From the NCBI GenBank assembly GCA_022376925.1, contig JAIOJX010000027.1, positions 19,857,471-19,921,470 of the forward strand: a DNA stretch of 64,000 nucleotides. Reading direction: 5' to 3'. Below the pieces are notes generated by a model that worked only from the letters and a program-made list of their open reading frames with translations, was not told where the DNA came from and did no database searches. Source of the stretch: Tragulus kanchil (lineage: Eukaryota; Chordata; Mammalia; Artiodactyla; Tragulidae). Numbering within the stretch: the stretch's first letter is position 1; every line of letters starts with the position of its first letter. The position numbers and the translations under genes are program-made. Shown piece by piece: positions 44,440 through 55,033 of this stretch.

Positions 44440-44945
44440 CTAAAGAAGATGTGCTACATGTACACACTGGAATATTGCTCAGCCATTAAAAAGAATGAGA
44501 TAATGCCATCTATAGCAACATGGATGGGCCGAGAGATTGTTATGCTGAGTGAAGCCAATATAACAGAGAAGGAGAAATATCTTAGGACATCCTTTGTATG
44601 TGGAATATAAAAAGAAATGTCACCAAAACGAGCTAATTTGTGAAATAGAGTCACAGACTCAGAGAATGAATTTAGACTGCCGGTGGGGGCTGGGGGCGGG
44701 GAGAGAGAGGGCGTTTGGGATGGACGTGTGCACACTGCTATATTTAAAGGGAGCGTCACGAGGACCTACTACACAGCACAGGGAACTCTGCTCAGCGCTA
44801 CGTGGCAGTCTGTGTGGGAGGGAGACCTGAGGAGCATGGGAACGTGGATCTGTAGGGTCGAGCGGCCTTGCTCTCCACCTGACATTATCATGACATTGTC
44901 AATCAACTATTCTCCTGGACAAAACAAAACGTTTAAAAAAGGAAC
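44440..44945 (+). mobile_element. L1 3' end, first-unit copy
   Basis: CACTGGAATATTGCTCAGCC, ATGGGCCGAGAGATTGTTAT, TGTATGTGGAATATAAAAAG and CACAGCACAGGGAACTCTGC are the ordered ORF2-end and 3'UTR blocks. It ends near AAAACGTTTAAAAAAGG. Confidence 0.9.
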
Positions 44946-45189
44946 TTATCTGTTGTTCTTGAGACTCGGTTTTCATTGCTAGCAAAAACTCTCAAGGGTT
45001 GCTTCCAAGGAGAGTGAGTGAGTGAGTGAGCGGGGTGGTGCATCTTTTATTTGGATGACATTTCTAAGGTCTGATGCTTCTCATCCCTCCGGCGATTTTC
45101 ACATCCCGAGGTATTTGGCTCTTTGTCATTCTCTCCTCCATTCGCAGGCTATATCTCCTTTTACCTTTTCTCCCTCCAAGAGCCTTTCT

Positions 45190-45330
45190 GAAGCAGACAA
45201 CACCAGGCATTAAGACTCTGGTTTCACAGATAAAGACACTGACTTCCGGAAGAATTCAAATGACTCTATCAGATTCACAGGTAGATGCAAACCCAGGTCT
45301 TCTGACGCCAGGCCCAGTGCTCAGACATTC
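45190..45330 (+). mobile_element. MIR SINE remnant, first-unit copy
   Basis: GGTTTCACAGATAAAGACAC, TCAGATTCACAGGTAGATGC and CAAACCCAGGTCTTCTGACG follow the MIR 3' order. Confidence 0.65.
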
Positions 45331-45344
45331 CATCCTAGCGTGCT

Positions 45345-45500
45345 TTTTAAAGTCTTTATTGAATTTGGGGCAATATTGTTTCTGTTTCCTGTTTCACTTT
45401 TTTGGCTGAGAGGCATATGGGATCTTAGCTCCCCAGCTAGGGACTGAGCCCCCTGGACTGGAAGGCAAAGTCTTGACCACTCACCCACCAGGGAAGTTCC
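45345..45500 (-). mobile_element. CHR SINE, antisense, first-unit copy
   Basis: AAGTCTTTATTGAATTTGGG tail, GAGGCATATGGGATCTTAGC and the CCCACCAGGGAAGTTCC head. Flanked by TAGCGTGCTTT (45336-45346) and TAGCATGTTCTT (45501-45512), a slightly diverged target-site duplication. Confidence 0.88.
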
Positions 45501-45608
45501 TAGCATGTTCTTTTTGTGTTGTTTTGCTTTTGAGGTCCCCAGAGCCTCCAGGAAATTGTCCACGAGGTGGACAGAGCTGTCTTTGAGGGCACGGACGTGC
45601 AGAGCACC

Positions 45609-46113
45609 TAAAGAAGATGTGCTACATGTACACACTGGAATATTGCTCAGCCATTAAAAAGAATGAGATAATGCCATCTATAGCAACATGGATGGGCCGA
45701 GAGATTGTTATGCTGAGTGAAGCCAATATAACAGAGAAGGAGAAATATCTTAGGACATCCTTTGTATGTGGAATATAAAAAGAAATGTCACCAAAACGAG
45801 CTAATTTGTGAAATAGAGTCACAGACTCAGAGAATGAATTTAGACTGCCGGTGGGGGCTGGGGGCGGGGAGAGAGAGGGCGTTTGGGATGGACGTGTGCA
45901 CACTGCTATATTTAAAGGGAGCGTCACGAGGACCTACTACACAGCACAGGGAACTCTGCTCAGCGCTACGTGGCAGTCTGTGTGGGAGGGAGACCTGAGG
46001 AGCATGGGAACGTGGATCTGTAGGGTCGAGCGGCCTTGCTCTCCACCTGACATTATCATGACATTGTCAATCAACTATTCTCCTGGACAAAACAAAACGT
46101 TTAAAAAAGGAAC
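45609..46113 (+). mobile_element. L1 3' end, second-unit copy
   Basis: Same element as 44440-44945, offset 1168. Confidence 0.9.
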
Positions 46114-46357
46114 TTATCTGTTGTTCTTGAGACTCGGTTTTCATTGCTAGCAAAAACTCTCAAGGGTTGCTTCCAAGGAGAGTGAGTGAGTGAGTGAGCG
46201 GGGTGGTGCATCTTTTATTTGGATGACATTTCTAAGGTCTGATGCTTCTCATCCCTCCGGCGATTTTCACATCCCGAGGTATTTGGCTCTTTGTCATTCT
46301 CTCCTCCATTCGCAGGCTATATCTCCTTTTACCTTTTCTCCCTCCAAGAGCCTTTCT

Positions 46358-46498
46358 GAAGCAGACAACACCAGGCATTAAGACTCTGGTTTCACAGATA
46401 AAGACACTGACTTCCGGAAGAATTCAAATGACTCTATCAGATTCACAGGTAGATGCAAACCCAGGTCTTCTGACGCCAGGCCCAGTGCTCAGACATTC
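46358..46498 (+). mobile_element. MIR SINE remnant, second-unit copy
   Basis: Same element as 45190-45330, offset 1168. Confidence 0.65.
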
Positions 46499-46512
46499 CA
46501 TCCTAGCGTGCT

Positions 46513-46668
46513 TTTTAAAGTCTTTATTGAATTTGGGGCAATATTGTTTCTGTTTCCTGTTTCACTTTTTTGGCTGAGAGGCATATGGGATCTTAGCTCC
46601 CCAGCTAGGGACTGAGCCCCCTGGACTGGAAGGCAAAGTCTTGACCACTCACCCACCAGGGAAGTTCC
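46513..46668 (-). mobile_element. CHR SINE, antisense, second-unit copy
   Basis: Same element as 45345-45500, offset 1168. Confidence 0.88.
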
Positions 46669-46680
46669 TAGCATGTTCTT

Positions 46681-46977
46681 TTTGTGTTGTTTTGCTTTTA
46701 ATTTTCACAACGGTGTGTTGGTTTCTGCCATACAACTTGAATCAGCCATAAGTGTGCACACACCCATGTGCACGCGTGCTGAGCCGCTCTAGTCGTGACT
46801 GTTTGCAGTCCTCTGCACTGTAACCTTCCAGGCTCTCTGTCTGTGGGATTCTTCAGGCAAGTATACCTGCGTGGGTAGCCATGCCCTTCTTAAGGGGATC
46901 TTCCTGACCCAGGGATTGAACCCGGGTCTCTGGCATTGTAGGCAGGCTCTTCACCGACTGAGCCACCAGGGAAGCCC
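46681..46977 (-). mobile_element. Probable chimeric insertion: Bov-A2/Bov-tA SINE fused to L1 3' tail
   Basis: Read on the minus strand: a Bov-tA head begins at 46977 (GGGCTTCCCTGGTGGCTCAG), the SINE body runs to about 46772, a CA-rich joint follows, and then an L1 3' end (TTCAAGTTGTATGGCAGAAA) leads into a poly(A)-like tail at 46681-46700. TAGCATGTTCTT flanks the whole block at 46669-46680 and 46978-46989. One target-site duplication around two element types suggests a single insertion by template switching. Confidence 0.6.
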
Positions 46978-46989
46978 TAGCATGTTCTT

Positions 46990-47304
46990 AAAAGAAGAGA
47001 TAGTCAGCATTTTTCTCCCATCTGGTCCCACTTCCTGCTAAGTGGACGGGCAGGAGGTCTGATGGTACTGAATTATGAGTTTCCCTCTGGGAAGGGAAGT
47101 GTTGCTCAATGAGCCGTGACTCTCTTCTATTTTACTCAGTTCAATTCATAATTCCACTGGCTGGAGAAAGGATGAAAGGCCCTTCTGAACTCTGCCATCC
47201 GGGATGCTAGATCAGAGAAAGATGACCAGGGTGGATGACTCCGAAGACCATTGCCAAGACCCCTACTCCCCAGTTAGATGAGAGCGATTATAATAACGTT
47301 TGCC
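46990..47304. other. Unique DNA
   Basis: No gene or repeat recognised up to the CHR SINE. Confidence 0.45.
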
Positions 47305-47634
47305 GGGCTTCCCTGGTGGTCCAGTGGGTAGGGACACCGCCTTGCAGTGCAAGGGGCACCGGTTCGATCCCTGGCCTGGGAGGATCCCACGTGCTGCGGA
47401 GCGGCTGGACTGATGTGTCCGGTCACCGAGCCGGAGCTCTGGAGCGTGTGCGCCCAGAGGCGGTGCTCTGCGACAACGGAGGCCACCGCGATGGGAGGCC
47501 CACACGTCCAGGGAGCAAAGATGGATGAAAACGGACGAATGGAGGACCAATAGAAGTGGCCCGCCTGCTCCCCTCCCTCCCCACCCCACCTCCACCGAAA
47601 TAAATAAATAAATAAATCTTTAAAAATAATGATA
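47305..47634 (+). mobile_element. CHR SINE variant with target-site duplication
   Basis: GGCTTCCCTGGTGGTCCAGT head, GAGCCGGAGCTCTGGAGCGT and GATGGGAGGCCCACACGTCC blocks, and an (AAAT)n tail near 47600. ATAATAACGTTTGCC lies on both sides (about 47289-47303 and 47635-47649), a clean 15-base target-site duplication. Confidence 0.93.
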
Positions 47635-47647
47635 ATAATAACGTTTG

Positions 47648-47860
47648 CCTCCTGGTGGCTCAGATGGTAAAGCATCTCACTGCCAGTGCAGGAGACCCGG
47701 TGTTCGATCCCTGGGTCAGGAAGATCCCCTGGAGGAGGAAATGGCAACTCACTCCAGTATTCTTGCCTGGAGAATCCCATGGAGAGAGGCACCTGGTCCG
47801 CCACAGTCCCTGGGACCACAAAGATTTGGACACAACTGAGTGACTAACACACAAACACGT
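47648..47860 (+). mobile_element. Bov-tA SINE
   Basis: CTCCTGGTGGCTCAGATGGT near the head, CTGCCAGTGCAGGAGACCCG, GAAGATCCCCTGGAGGAGGA and CACAACTGAGTGACTAACAC. It lies directly after the CHR target-site copy. Confidence 0.95.
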
Positions 47861-48309
47861 ACATCCCCTGAGTCCTCAGAAGGCAATAATGTGATAAAAG
47901 GAACCAACTAATTAGTAACCCATTACCTACAAATTTTAATTAGTGGTGGGAACTAGACCCAACATGAACGCCTCCCTAGAAATTCTTCGTGTTCCAACCA
48001 CCTGGCAGAGACGTTCACTCCAATCTGGGAATTCTTTCAAGAAGCTGGCCACAACCAGCTCAACCTGCCCTATCTTCAGACAACGAAAAGAACTCTTGGA
48101 GAAGCCACGGAAGCCCAGCCAATGACTCCAGTGGGGCTCAGAGACACATGGAGAAGGGAAACAGTGTGAACACAACAGCCTCTGACCTCTGAGCACATTT
48201 GGTTGAACCGTGGAGAAACCAAAGACATTTTATCCTTGGAGATCTAAAAGCTGCTCTTGATTTTCCACCTGAACAGAGTTCACCAGCACAGAATGGGTAA
48301 AGAGGCTGT
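47861..48309. other. Unique DNA, no gene seen
   Basis: AT-rich then mixed; no repeat recognised. Confidence 0.45.
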
Positions 48310-48522
48310 CGCTGCTGTTGTTTAGTCGCTCAGTCATGTCCAGCTCTTCTGGGACCCCGTGGACTGCCACCCACCAGGCTCCTGTGTGCATGGGATTCTC
48401 CAGGCAAGAACACTGGAATGGGTTGCCATTTCCTTTTCCAAGGGGTCTTCCTGGACCAGGGATGGCACTCACGTCTCCTGCATTGGCAGGTGGATTCTTT
48501 GCCACCGGGCCACCAGGGAGCC
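48310..48522 (-). mobile_element. Bov-A2 SINE
   Basis: Antisense: TTGTTTAGTCGCTCAGTCAT, CAGGCAAGAACACTGGAATG and CCGGGCCACCAGGGAGCCC. Confidence 0.94.
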
Positions 48523-49183
48523 CTGTGTGAGGAGGTACTTGTGTTTAATGTTGAGATGAATTACACACACTTTATGTCACAATTACTTCTCTACCAGTGT
48601 AGAGTTGCTTTTGCTCACAGGCATGTCCCTGTGCAGTCCCTGATCACATATCAGCTTTGCAACGGGGAGAAAGAGGTGCTGGGCAGAGCACGTAGGCTGA
48701 ACATGAAGGGTACCAAGCGGAACTGCATGCGTGAACACCGTGCGTGGCATCTGGCCCTTGGTTCTTTCTCACAGACGTTTTCTTTGCTGACCGTGAAAGG
48801 AGGACGAGATCCTGGAGTTCATTTTGCTCTCTCCTGTGTCAGGGAACTGTCTTAGTCCCTTCTGGTCCCTCCACAGCTACTGCTTCACGGAGGCGACTTG
48901 GCCGGTTGTCCGCAGAATGCCCGTGGGTGACTCTCAGCCCCCGATCTGCTGGAGCAATCCACACGCTGATGGGAAGCAGACATCCCTTCTTGTCGAGGGA
49001 CACACCCCAAGTTAAGCCCAGGACTATTATCCATGTCTCTGGATCTTGGCTTTCTCCTTCTGTCTTTCTGGTCTTCTCCAAACTGTCACATGAGCAATCA
49101 CATCTTTTCACAGAAGGATGAGGACGATCTCGGAAAGCAACACTGGGGACTTCATCCTACTTAGTTCCTTGTGCCACAGCAAG
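48523..49183. other. Unique DNA, no gene seen
   Basis: About 660 bases without recognised repeats. Frames of 125 and 145 codons overlap in different phases, and the longer begins inside the SINE. Confidence 0.5.
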
Positions 49184-49350
49184 GGGCTTCCCAGGTGATG
49201 CTAGTGAAAAAGAACCTGCCTGCCCCTGCAGGAGACATAAGAGACATAAGTTCAATCCCTGGGCTGGAAATATCCCCTGAGGAGGGCATGGAAATCCACT
49301 CCCGTATCCTTGCTTGGAGAAGCCTGTGGACAGAGGAGCCTGGTGGCTCC
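49184..49350 (+). mobile_element. Bov-tA SINE
   Basis: GGGGCTTCCCAGGTGATGCT head, GAACCTGCCTGCCCCTGCAG and GGACAGAGGAGCCTGGTGGC. The tail is missing. Confidence 0.92.
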
Positions 49351-49398
49351 TTAGAAAGCTGAAGCTAATATGCTTACGAGCTACAAGAAGCAAACCTA

Positions 49399-49668
49399 GG
49401 GCTTCCCTGGTGGTCCAGTGGGTAAGGACACCACCTTGCCGTGCAAGGGGTGCTCGTTTGATCCCTGGCCTAGGAAGATCTCACGTGCCACGGAGCGGCT
49501 GGACCAATGCGTCCAACGACTGAGCCAGCACTCTGGAGCACATGCGCCCGGAGCTGGTGTTCTGCGACGAGAAAGGCCACTGTGATGGGTGGCCCACACG
49601 GGCCAAAGAACAAAGATGGAAATAAATGAAAGACTAATAGAAGTGGCCAGGGAAAAAAAAAAGAAGCC
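49399..49668 (+). mobile_element. CHR SINE variant
   Basis: AGGGCTTCCCTGGTGGTCCA head, GAGCACATGCGCCCGGAGCT and GATGGGTGGCCCACACGGGC blocks, A-tail to 49663. AGAAGCAAACCT before and AGAAGCCAGCCCT after the element look like a diverged target-site duplication. Confidence 0.92.
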
Positions 49669-49721
49669 AGCCCTCCTTACAACCAAGATCATCACCTTCT
49701 CAGATTTGTCCCATCTAGCCT

Positions 49722-49889
49722 TTTTTAAGAAAAGTATTGAATTTGTTACGTATTGCTTCTGTTTTATGTTTTGGGTTTTTCTTTTTATCCCAGAGGCATG
49801 TGGGACTTTAGTTTCCCAGTCAATGATCGAACCCACACCTCTTGCATTAGAAGGTGAAGTCTTAGCCACTGAGTCTCCAGGGAAGTCCC
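49722..49889 (-). mobile_element. CHR SINE, antisense
   Basis: TATTGAATTTGTTACGTATT tail, GAGGCATGTGGGACTTTAGT and GTCTCCAGGGAAGTCCCC head. Confidence 0.9.
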
Positions 49890-50714
49890 CATCAGGTCTT
49901 AGATGAAGACTACACCTCCCTCCTAATGGTACAACTTAGGTTTAGTTCCTTTTGAAAACAATAGTTCTGGAATGATTGTACTAAGATGTTCTTGATTCCA
50001 GAGATGACATAATAACAGTATATTGTGAGTGGACGGAACTTTCCCCTCCAGGTGCCCGGTCACAGCGCTAACTAGACAGTGCAGGAGACCTCGTCGTTCC
50101 TCGACTTATCTCCCTGCAGACTGATGAGTCAGAGGAGGTTTCACAGAGTCTTCTTTCCATGAACAACGCTGGCCCCGAGTGCCTTCTCGTGACGAGATGA
50201 AATACAAGTAAAGTGAATAACGGAAAGAACCCCGGAAGCTTCCCCTATCGTGTGGCACGGAGCACATCACCACAAATGACAGCAAGCGAGGGGGGCTTTC
50301 ACAGGGGAAGTCGGCTTGTCACAGAGCTTGAGGAGAAAATTGGTCTTCTCGGTGCAGGAAGAATGCTCTTCTCAGCTGACCCCAGAAACGTGAGAGGGAG
50401 ATGCAGTTTTCAAAAATGCGATGCTCCCTTAGGCAGATCATTCAAATAGCCCCTACGATCAGTGGGCGACGGATCACTTTCAGAACTGTAAACAGATATG
50501 AGTAAATGACACAAAATAGGCAAAATAAATCAAAATTGGTTGAACATATTCAACCAACCATGAAAGAATATGGGGAAAGCCCGTGGGAACCTGATACTTC
50601 CCTTTGAAGAGCTCCACCGACAAAGCCCATGCCTGCGAGACAAGTCCCTACCCCACATGGTCACGTGATGTGTGTATTATTCCAAAGCCCTGTCAGCGTC
50701 TCTAATTTGTTAAC
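49890..50714. other. Unique DNA, no gene seen
   Basis: No repeat recognised. From 50422 it belongs to duplication 11. Confidence 0.5.
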
Positions 50715-50870
50715 ATCACAGTCTATGAGGCTCGTCGTGAGGACTTCAGTATGTGTATGTTTCCAGCGATAAAATAGACCGCAAGGGTAACTTTTCCAGG
50801 GTCACGTGATCTAACTGAAGCTAAGTCCAGAATTGGAATCCACGTCCCTGAAACTCAACTTCTTCCTCTC
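50715..50870 (+). mobile_element. MIR SINE remnant, first-unit copy
   Basis: AGTCTATGAGGCTCGTCGTG, CCAGGGTCACGTGATCTAAC and CAGAATTGGAATCCACGTCC follow the MIR order. Confidence 0.6.
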
Positions 50871-51487
50871 CTCCTCAGACATGAGGTCCTGGCTAGCTCC
50901 TGCCGTCTGGGCTGTTCCATGTCCAAAGAGAACAAGCTAGAGGAAGGGATAGGAACATCGAGGGCTGCTTTGTCCTCCTGAACTGGAGGCTCCCTGTGAA
51001 GCGCTGACAGGCGTTTGTCAGAATGAATGAAAGCAACAGAGGGTGCCTCTCCTCTCTTACCTCTTCAGGTCCTGTGGTTATTGCTCAGTGGGGAAGGCAT
51101 CTCATCCCCGGCTGTACCAGGGAACAGGACTAGACAGGTTCGTTGGGCATCAGATTTCAGACTCTTCACTTTTCCACTTCTCTTCTCAGCACGTAGGCTT
51201 GAGAACTGACACCAAGACAGGAAGAGAGAAAGTGGCAGAGGCAGAAGGAAAGATTAAAAGTTGATAGACGGCTCGGAGAGCTGGAGGGGAGAGTCAGAAT
51301 GCGGGGAAGTACAAACCCCAAGAGACTGGATGCAGCCGAGCAAATGGTGTGCACGGCGGCCCTGTCGGCGCTTGGCCTGGGGCATTTGAAGCTGTTCAAA
51401 GGTGGGCGCACGTGAGATTCAGATAGAAACTACACGTGAGAAAACCGTGGGAGTCTTACCAAAGGTGGGAGAATCAATGCGGTTGTT
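50871..51487. other. Unique DNA, no gene seen
   Basis: No repeat recognised. It recurs at 51969-52587. Confidence 0.5.
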
Positions 51488-51520
51488 CTGTTGTTCAATT
51501 GCTCAGTCACGTCCGACTCT
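51488..51520 (-). mobile_element. BovB LINE end, cut by seam
   Basis: TGTTGTTCAATTGCTCAGTC then the seam; complete at 52588. Confidence 0.75.
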
Positions 51521-51811
51521 TGCTCCTTAGGGCATTTCATCAAATAGCCCCTACGATCAGTGGGCGACGGATCACTTTCAGAACTGTAAACAGATATGAG
51601 TAAATGACACAAAATAGGCAAAATAAATCAAAATTGGTTGAACATATTCAACCAACCATGAAAGAATATGGGAAAGCCCGTGGGAACCTGATACTTCCCT
51701 TTGAAGAGCTCCACCGACAAAGCCCATGCCTGCGAGACAAGTCCCTACCCCACATGGTCACGTGATGTGTGTATTATTCCAAAGCCCTGTCAGCGTCTCT
51801 AATTTGTTAAC

Positions 51812-51968
51812 ATCACAGTCTATGAGGCTCGTCGTGAGGACTTCAGTATGTGTATGTTTCCAGCGATAAAATAGACCGCAAGGGTAACTTTTCCAGGGTC
51901 ACGTGATCTAACTGAAGCTAAGTCCAGAATTGGAATCCACGTCCCTGAAACTCAACTTCTTCCTCTCC
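51812..51968 (+). mobile_element. MIR SINE remnant, second-unit copy
   Basis: Same element as 50715-50870, offset about 1097. Confidence 0.6.
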
Positions 51969-52587
51969 TCCTCAGACATGAGGTCCTGGCTAGCTCCTGC
52001 CGTCTGGGCTGTTCCATGTCCAAAGAGAACAAGCTAGAGGAAGGGATAGGAACATCGAGGGCTGCTTTGTCCTCCTGAACTGGAGGCTCCCTGTGAAGCG
52101 CTGACAGGCGTTTGTCAGAATGAATGAAAGCAACAGAGGGTGCCCTCTCCTCTCTTACCTCTTCAGGTCCTGTGGTTATTGCTCAGTGGGGAAGGCATCT
52201 CATCCCCGGCTGTACCAGGGAACAGGACTAGACAGGTTCGTTGGGCATCAGATTTCAGACTCTTCACTTTTCCACTTCTCTTCTCAGCACGTAGGCTTGA
52301 GAACTGACACCAAGACAGGAAGAGAGAAAGTGGCAGAGGCAGAAGGAAAGATTAAAAGTTGATAGACGGCTCGGAGAGCTGGAGGGGAGAGTCAGAATGC
52401 GGGGAAGTACAAACCCCAAGAGACTGGATGCAGCCGAGCAAATGGTGTGCACGGCGGCCCTGTCGGCGCTTGGCCTGGGGCATTTGAAGCTGTTCAAAGG
52501 TGGGCGCACGTGAGATTCAGATAGAAACTACACGTGAGAAAACCGTGGGAGTCTTACCAAAGGTGGGAGAATCAATGCGGTTGTTCT

Positions 52588-52755
52588 GTTGTTCAATTGC
52601 TCAGTCACGTCCGACTCTTTGGGACCACGTGGACTGCAGCACCCCAGGCTTCCGTGTCCTTCACCATCACCCGGAGTTAGCTCGAACTCATGTCCATCGA
52701 GTCAGTGATGCCATCTAACCATCCCATCCTCGGTCATCCCCTCCACCTATGCATC
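52588..52755 (-). mobile_element. BovB LINE 3' end, antisense
   Basis: GTTCAATTGCTCAGTCACGT through TCATGTCCATCGAGTCAGTG to CTCGGTCATCCCCTCCACCT. Confidence 0.9.
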
Positions 52756-53139
52756 CAGTCCTTGCTGAAAAATCAGTAACATTTCTTGAGCACTAACGGG
52801 AAAAAAGAAATTAAAATTTTTTAAAATCATCTGAAGCTGCGGCAGGAAAGAATAGAGAAAAGGCGCCTTATCAATAATAAGGCTGATTTTAAAAGAGGCC
52901 AAATAACCCAGGAGAGCGTTAGAAGGAATTCCTCTGGATGATGACGTGGAGGAGAGCGGGGCTGACCTCCAGTGGGTCCGCCCTGAATTCTACAGTCCGC
53001 AACTGCCCCGGTAGGAGACAGCCTCGCAGAAGGCACTGGGTCCACAGCAAAATGATGTTAAAACCTGGACAGACAGACCCGCTGATCCTCAAGCTCAGCT
53101 TCTTCCGTACAACGATCAAGAAGGTGCGAGATCTGGAGT
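52756..53139. other. Unique DNA, no gene seen
   Basis: No repeat recognised. Confidence 0.45.
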
Positions 53140-53290
53140 CAGAGACGTGGGCCTCGTTCCTGAGCCTCTCGCTCGCTGTGTGACCCCTGCTGAGTCACGG
53201 GAGCCTCTCTGAGCCCAGTGTGTCGGCGCTGTATGACGTAAATGATCATGCTCATTACATACTTTCGTTGTCAGCTTCAGACTCGCAGAA
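53140..53290 (+). mobile_element. MIR-type SINE remnant
   Basis: CTGGAGTCAGAGACGTGGGC, GCTCGCTGTGTGACCCCTGC and AAATGATCATGCTCATTACA follow the MIR order. Confidence 0.55.
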
Positions 53291-53392
53291 CATGAGTAAA
53301 AGGTGCTCCGTGCCCGAAGATACTCTGCAAATGTTGATATCGTTCATCTCAGAGCATCAAGAACCAGGAGGTAAATTAGCGTGTGTTCTGTC

Positions 53393-53581
53393 TCTCAAGT
53401 GACTCTGAGTCTTCACCACCCCACGGACTGTCGCCCGCCAGGCTCCTCTGGCCGTGGGATTCTCCAGGCAGGAATTCCGGAGTGGGTTGCCATTCGCTTC
53501 TCCAGGGGATCTGCCCGACCCAGGGACTGAACCTGCATCGCCTTGCGCTGCCAGGTGGATTCTTTACCACTGGAAAGCCCG
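53393..53581 (-). mobile_element. Bov-A2 SINE
   Basis: Antisense: CCACGGACTGTCGCCCGCCA, CAGGCAGGAATTCCGGAGTG and GATTCTTTACCACTGGAAAG. Confidence 0.92.
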
Positions 53582-53740
53582 AGAGGTAAATTAACTAACA
53601 CTCAAATGGCTAGCTCATAAAATAACCAAGACCATAGCTTAGGTAATGCTTTTTGTTAGCTATGAACCAATGTTTCAAGGATATTTGTAAATACCATAAT
53701 GTGATTTTTTTTTTGAGAGGCTCCCTCTTGCCATCTGGAT

Positions 53741-53920
53741 TGTGCTAAGTCACTTCCGTTGTGTTTGACCCTGTGGGACGTTATAGGCTTTAGCCCGTCA
53801 GGCTCTTCTGTCCGTGGGAGTCTCCCGGCATGAACACTGGAGTGGGTTGTCATGCCCTCCTCTGGGGCATCTTCCCAACCCAGGGACAGAGCCCATGTCG
53901 CTTACGGATTGAGCCATGAA
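53741..53920 (-). mobile_element. Bov-A2 SINE, first-unit copy
   Basis: Antisense: TGTGCTAAGTCACTTCCGTT, CGGCATGAACACTGGAGTGG and CTTACGGATTGAGCCATGAA. Confidence 0.88.
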
Positions 53921-54643
53921 CAAACCCCAACACAACGGCCAAGGCATCTGTTTTCTTCCGATTCACCCTGAGGGTATGTAAGAGGGATTCTTCCCACCTA
54001 GACGAGCATGGCAGCTTCCCAGGGGCCGCGGGAACCATCTGTGCAGCTCGACTCTGAGGAGGCAGCCGTGGGCCGCCCAGAGGAGGCACGCTCGCAGGCT
54101 CCCAGGGAGCACGTCAGGGGTGTCACAGAACTCCTCTGGGTGCAGATGAGTCCTGTGGGCCAAGAGGTGGGCACCGTCTCAGGAAGGAAAACGGGGACAG
54201 GCCCAAGCAGAGGCGCTGCCCTGCAGCTCCTCGCGGGACTGTCCGCCCGCGCGCCCCGCACACCAGCGAAGCCGTGAATCTTCCCGCTGGTGAGTCTCCG
54301 CCGCTGGCCCAGCCCTGCTGGGAAGCAGCACATCCGGCCCCTGACGGCGCTCTCATGACTTGTTAGCCGAGAAGTGGTATTTTCAATCAAGAGAGAAAAA
54401 ACACCCTATTATTTTGCTCTGGTAATTGACAACAAGTTTCTCATGAGTAATTTTATAGCACTCAGGGTGTGCCGGAGTTTGATTTAACTTCTCTTTACGA
54501 GAGCTTCAGACTTGCAGGACAAACACTGTTTTGAATGGAATGAAACCGGCTTCAAGCATCCATAGGGCTGTCGTCAAGGCTTTGGCTGAAATATCCTGAT
54601 CCTCTGCACTGTGAAAGGCACATTTCATAATTTCTTCTTCTTT
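53921..54643. other. Unique DNA: GC-rich part then AT-rich part
   Basis: 54005-54330 is GC-rich with several CpGs (TCCGCCCGCGCGCCCCGCAC, 54241-54260). 54358-54643 is AT-rich, non-repetitive and might be a conserved non-coding element. Both recur through duplication 12. Overlapping frames (89 codons plus, 130 minus) conflict with each other. Confidence 0.45.
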
Positions 54644-54852
54644 ACCCGGGTTTTGGATTGGAATGAAACCGGTTGCTCTACTCTAGGCTTGAATCTGAAG
54701 GGTAAATTAACTAACACTCAAATGGCTAGCTCATAAAATAACCAAGACCATAGCTTAGGTAATGCTTTTTGTTAGCTATGAACCAATGTTTCAAGGATAT
54801 TTGTAAATACCATAATGTGATTTTTTTTGAGAGGCTCCTCTTGCCATCTGGA

Positions 54853-55033
54853 TTGTGCTAAGTCACTTCCGTTGTGTTTGACCCTGTGGGACGTTATAGG
54901 CTTTAGCCCGTCAGGCTCTTCTGTCCGTGGGAGTCTCCCGGCATGAACACTGGAGTGGGTTGTCATGCCCTCCTCTGGGGCATCTTCCCAACCCAGGGAC
55001 AGAGCCCATGTCGCTTACGGATTGAGCCATGAA
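54853..55033 (-). mobile_element. Bov-A2 SINE, second-unit copy
   Basis: Same element as 53741-53920, offset about 1113. Confidence 0.88.

Larger units (their letters stand above)
44362..46699. repeat. Tandem ~1.17 kb duplication 10
   Basis: Bases 44362-45531 recur directly at 45532-46699. Two homopolymer differences sit within 60 bases of the left edge (CCCCC/CCCC at 44366 and GGA/GA near 44416). The unit contains an L1, a MIR and a CHR SINE, all near-identical in both copies. Confidence 0.97.
50422..52618. repeat. Tandem ~1.098 kb duplication 11
   Basis: Bases 50422-51520 recur at 51521-52618. The first 25 bases of the second unit are damaged (TGCTCCTTAGGGCATTTCAT at 51521 against TGCTCCCTTAGGCAGATCAT at 50422). 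The seam also cuts a BovB piece. Confidence 0.96.
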
